From: Verticillium longisporum
Lineage: Eukaryota > Ascomycota > Sordariomycetes > Glomerellales > Plectosphaerellaceae
Assembly (NCBI GenBank): GCA_019188255.1
Contig: JAETXT010000008.1
Coordinates: forward strand, 744,001 to 808,000
Length of the DNA stretch: 64,000 nucleotides
Reading direction: 5' to 3'
Both the position numbers and the translations under genes were made by a program. Below the pieces are notes generated by a model. That model was not told where the DNA came from, ran no database searches, and was given only the letters and a program-made list of their open reading frames with translations. Positions 59,630-64,000 of this stretch are shown here, in pieces (within the stretch, counting starts at the first letter, position 1; each line of letters starts with the position of its first letter).

Positions 59630-62600
59630 AGCCAGACTAGCAGCATGGAGTCTGCCAGTTAAAGGAGTCATGAATGACCGGCTGGACATAAAATTGAGCT
59701 GGATGTTGTGATGACACATCTGGAGCCTAAGAAGAGAGTGATTAGTCCAGAAAGAAGGGGGTTAGGCCTCGCCATGAGTTGTCAAGGTTGAAAGCTGAGA
59801 CTCTAGTTTCTGACCGAGCCTGACGCCACGGCGGCTCTTCGACCCGCGTTATTACCACTTACCGAGCATTTTAAACATGCTGTTACGTATTCCGACCTCT
59901 CTAAGCTGACAAAAACTGCGACGCATCACCAGTCTCCCCACGCCCAAAGCATCAGACGACTGGTCAGGCAACATCAAAGCTTTCGACCACGTTGAAGCGC
60001 CACAAGAGATCAACAAGTCCAACCAGCATTCGCACGGTTGTACAGCTGGACAGCTGAATATTGCAACACGACCCGAGCGTGGGGTCGAGATTCTAGAACA
60101 CACCCTCCGCCCGGAATGTAGATGAAGAGAAAGACAGGTAATCACGTCTTCCGTCCAATGGCAGGCCTCAGACCACAGCACGAGACAGAGACGAGCTCAC
60201 ACGAGCTCGTCTCCACCCCAGTAGGGACAAGACAGCTCACAGCCGTGCCACCCGTCTTGGTCCCCGATCCGCCCCGGCCCTAGCATGGGCTCTCCCGGGG
60301 GTTTGGGGTGTGTCTGGGTCTCACATCGAGGTACCATGTACGCGACGCCCATCCCGCCGCGCAGCGTGCATAAGCCTGTGGACTGGCGTGCAGGCGATGG
60401 GACTATACATGCGTCGAGAGAGATATTGGGAGGGTCGGCCAGCCCGATATATTGCTCTCACGCCTTTCCAGGTTGGGCTTTCCGGCTGTCTGAGGTTACA
60501 GCAGGGTGATGGTTCAGGGAGCGTGGGAAATTTGGTTTTCCTGACCCCTTCCGACCAGTCAGGGTTGAGAGTAATGGATTAGACTCAGAATGGTGGCCAG
60601 TGTGTTAGTGAAGAGAATACATCGCTTTGATATGCGCATCATTAAGGGCTGAGTTGTGTAGCCATGACTGTTGCCGCACAGCTGTTCCTACAAACAGTGC
60701 TCACCAACGACAAGTCGAGGTGTTTGGAACACGACGTCGAATCAGCATCCAGTAAATGGCCATGAGCTCTCGGGGTCAAGTAGATTCGTCCGGAGGATCA
60801 TGATGGAATAAGGCAAAGGTGCGTCGCTGAGGCTGAGCAGTGGAAGCCTCTCCAAGAATCGACCGACGAATGGCAGTCTTGGCGATTCTGAAAGATATTG
60901 CCACTGGCTCTGCTTTGGGCGGATTCTTGGTCCCAAGGTGGTCCTGTCGGTATGTGTGTATGTCCTTCGTCAATTTTCCGATGATACTGAAGCGGGTCAT
61001 CCCAGCGCCAAGGATAAACTCGGAGCTACTGCGCATCCAAGCTACGCAACGAGCGGTCCCATAGAGATCGACAAGCTCATGAACACATGCGTGCGCAGCA
61101 AAAGAACCTGTCGCGAGCCAACAAGGCTTTTTGACAAGGGAAAAGAAAGGTCAGCTAACCTATTTCCTCGGGCGCTCCCGACCTATGGAAAGAATGCTCT
61201 CCTTCTGGAAGGGTTGGAAATGGATCCTATCTGCCCACCATCTGTTTTGGGCCACACATGGTGGTCAGAGAGGCCAGGCTGACGAGACACGTTTATGTGA
61301 GACGTGACGTGGTTTGCCAAGATGCATTTGCTATCGGGGCAGGCCGCAACATGTCGTGTCTCGGAGACCCTGGTCGTGTGTCCACCCGTGTCGTTCGGGG
61401 AGGGTCGACACACCGGCCGTTGCCACCACTTGAACCAGCAGCGGAGGTTATGCGGCGATGCATTGGTAAAATTGTCTGCTCACTGCTTTTGGAAATCACA
61501 CTTCAGGCAACCCACCAGACCATTGATTCAAAGGCCGCTTGAGCTTGAGGAGAAAGAAAACGAGCCGCGCAGGCCGAGGGACCCCCACGTGGTCGTTACT
61601 TTCGTGTCGTATGCTTGGTTGAGGGTCGGTGTTCGGACGTGGGCGCATGGCGGCGAGACCCCTCTTCTCTCTCGGGTTGACAAAGCTCAAAGCGACGAAA
61701 AGGTCTAGGTCGAACCTTGGAGGGATGGGGCCAGAGACGCGCAGGATAAGGTTGATAGGAGCTGATCATTGGAGCATGGCTGTCGAGAAGCTGTCGCCAC
61801 GCGCGGTGGTCATGCCGAAAGGGGTAAGGGTCGACAGGTATGATGTGTGGGATTGGGCAGAATCGAGTCGATGATGGATGACGGGAGTATCTGAGCTTGA
61901 TGCATTTGGGACAATGTTCAAGGGGGGGAGGAGGGGAACTGGCAGGAAACCATGGCTGCGTCAAGCGTGAGAAGTCGAAGGGGGTGAAGTCGTCGTAGAG
62001 AGGCCCCACCACGTGGGCGATTCAGCGATTCTGATTGGGGCACGAGATCTGGGGATCTGATCAACAGGCCAATCGAGTGACCCAGGTCGACCACGTTTCG
62101 ACTTGGGCTCGTCTTGGCCTCCGCAACTGCCACCGTTCCCACACGCCAAGCCTTTCCCTATGCTTCCTAACCTCCACTCCTCCACTCCTCCAGCGTCCAC
62201 CCCTCCCCTCCTCCCGCCTCCCAGCCCACCAACGGCACAACCTCAGCACCCGCAGCTGGGCCGGACTATGCTTCAGCACTCGCCAGACCATGGAGGCCAT
62301 GCAGGCCATCCCATGAAAAACCCTTCGGCGATGCGATGGATCGAGCAGGAGCTAGCCCTGGCTCCGCTCAAACGCCAATCCAATGCGCAGCAGAAGCCCA
62401 AGGGCGTGCCTCCCGCCTGCCTGGTCTGCCGAGCCCTGGGCGTCGCTTGTCCCGCCAGCTTCGATCATATAAAGATGATCCCTCCAATCTTGGCCGCCTT
62501 CTCAGATCTCTTGGTCCTCACTTGGCACACTCCAACCCAGTCAATCAGTCGCAACCTCGACACCACGACCTCTGCAGAGATCTCTGGGCATTTCTCGGCA

Positions 62601-62693
62601 GCCCTCCTTGGCTTTTCCTCTTGACCACACCACGAGGCCTTTGACAACACCCTGCCATTGACTTGATCAACCAATTACAAGATCACCGCCAAG
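59630..62693. other. 3-kb gene-free region before phosphate permease
   Basis: Open frames of up to about 170 codons exist on both strands but lack recognised domains. The final 600 bases hold pyrimidine-rich sequence (62150-62230) and are likely the promoter and leader of the phosphate permease. No PHO-type (CACGTG) site stood out near the start, although CACGTGG occurs at 61587 and 62009. Confidence 0.4.
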
Positions 62694-64000
62694 ATGGTTC
62701 TTCACGAGTACACCTACGTCTTCGCCATCGGCACGTGCTTCGCCCTGCTCGAGGCCTACAACAACGGTGCCAGTAAGTGAAACCTGCCTGCTGTGTGCAC
62801 AGCAGCTGTGCCATCCAAACATGCAGAGCGCTAACGAGCAACTCTCAAGACGATGTCGCCAACGCTTGGGCGACCTCGGTGTCGTCCCGTTCCGTCACCT
62901 ACCGCCAGGCCATGCTCCTGTGTCTCGTCTTTGAGATGACCGGTGCCCTGGCTGTCGGCGCCCGAACTGCCTCGACCATCAAGAACGGTATCATCCCCAT
63001 CGAGGCCTTCGACGGCAACGCTGGCGTCCAGCTGCTCGCCTTTGCCTGCGCCTCGGCCGGTGCCGCCATCTGGGTCATGTGGTGCACGCGCAACTCGGCT
63101 CACGTCTCGTCCACCTACTCCCTTGTCTCGTCCATTGCCGGTGTCGGTGTCGCCGCCGTCGGTGCGAGCAACGTCGAGTGGGGATGGAGCGGCGGTTCCG
63201 GCCTCGGTGCCATTTTCGCCGGTCTCGCCATGGCCCCCGCCATCTCCGCCCTCTTCGCTGCCACCATCTTCATGCTGGTCAAGCTGACTGTCCACCTCCG
63301 CACCAACCCCGTGCCCTGGGCCGTCTGGACCTCTCCCTTCTTCTTCCTCATCGCCGGTACCATCTGTACGCTGTCGATCGTTTACAAGGGTTCTCCCCGT
63401 CTTGGCCTCGCCAAGAAGCCCCCTTCGTTCATCGCCGGTGTCTCGCTCGGCACTGGTTTCGGTCTGGCTCTCCTTTCTGCCCTCTTCTTCGTTCCTTATG
63501 TCCACGCCAAGGTCATCAAGAAGGACAACACCCTTCGCTGGTTCCACGTGTTCCAGGGCCCCCTCCTCTTCCGTCGCCCGGCCCCTCCTGGTGCTGAGTT
63601 CGCCGATGTTCCCGACTACGCTGTCATGAAGCACGGTGGTGAGGATGATGATGAGGAGAACCAGGACGGTCCCGAGCAGGGCATCAAGGGCGACGTCATC
63701 AACGACAAGTCCAGCGCCAACGACAAGTCCAGCGCCGACGACATCACCGCCTCCATCCCCGCCGAGAAGCACCAGGCTGTCGCCCGCGACAACGAGAAGG
63801 CCCTCATGTACAACGAGACGCCCCAGGAAGCCTACAAGCGCCTCTTGAAGCGTGCCCGCGAGCGCCACCACGCCTCTCTTCGCAAGCAGCGCGGTCCCCT
63901 CGGCTGGGCCATGCGTCTTCTCCACAACAACCCCATGGGCGCCGGTTCCGTCTACGAGCTCCACAACCTCAAGGCCATCTGCGTCCGTCTGCCCGCTCAG
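62694..64000 (+). CDS. PHO4-family sodium/phosphate symporter, 3' end outside window
   Basis: High-affinity phosphate permease of the PHO-4/Pho89 type in the plasma membrane. Exon 1 is 62694-62772; after a 77-nt intron (GTAAGT to CAAG) exon 2 begins at 62850 and stays open to the window end. The family signature is restored across the joint: EAYNNGA-N-DVANAWATSV, the first of the two inverted PHO4 repeats. Several hydrophobic spans follow (for example LLAFACASAGAAIWVMW, SPFFFLIAGTICTLSIVY, FIAGVSLGTGFGLALLSALF), then a long hydrophilic central loop with a duplicated NDKSSA and Lys/Arg-rich segments. The second PHO4 repeat and C-terminus lie beyond 64000. No break in the visible part. Confidence 0.93.

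Overview
The window is nuclear DNA from a filamentous ascomycete (Pezizomycotina, most likely Sordariomycetes). Genes carry short introns of about 50-95 nt with GTAAGT/GTGAGT-type donors and CTAAC/CTGAC branch points. The gene content is fungal: PalA/Rim20, Zn2Cys6 factor, ferric reductase, lactose-permease-type transporter, flotillin, fungal F-box protein. Species cannot be fixed from the sequence alone. No rRNA, tRNA or CRISPR was seen.

Layout. 1-4.36 kb: non-coding upstream region. 4.36-9.92 kb (+): an 1,799-residue kinesin. 10.7-17.4 kb: alkyltransferase-like DNA-repair protein (-), APH-fold phosphotransferase (-), small proline-rich PPxY protein (+), PalA/Rim20 of the ambient-pH pathway (-), the last with an 8-nt first exon. 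17.8-25.4 kb: a carbohydrate block made of a GH95 alpha-L-fucosidase (-), a divergent lactose/cellodextrin-type MFS permease (+) and a GH1 beta-glycosidase (+). Neither hydrolase has a signal peptide, so the block looks like import followed by cytosolic hydrolysis. 26.7-36.2 kb: three membrane proteins, HPP family (+), long-N-terminus aquaporin (-) and bestrophin-type anion channel (+), separated by long gene-free stretches. 38.4-49.5 kb: a decaying accessory stretch with a ferric reductase (in-frame TAG), a 77-residue Cys-rich protein, an aldo-keto reductase (one-base frameshift) and a Zn2Cys6 regulator split by a 473-bp MITE-like element with a 6-bp target-site duplication. 50.6-64 kb: secreted GH3 beta-glucosidase, flotillin, F-box protein, and the 5' part of a PHO4-family phosphate permease cut by the window end (all +).

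Most striking observations. (1) The non-autonomous transposon inside the Zn2Cys6 gene: removing the element plus one copy of the duplication restores the frame exactly. (2) An intron in the GH1 gene whose only family-consistent boundaries are AT...AC, with an otherwise ordinary U2-type donor and branch point. (3) Three separate genes each interrupted by one in-frame TAG with family-like sequence continuing in the same frame, although TAG is also the normal terminator of at least five intact genes here. Whether (2) and (3) reflect biology, decay or assembly error needs reads and RNA. All exon boundaries below were placed by eye from splice motifs, phase and protein-family continuity.
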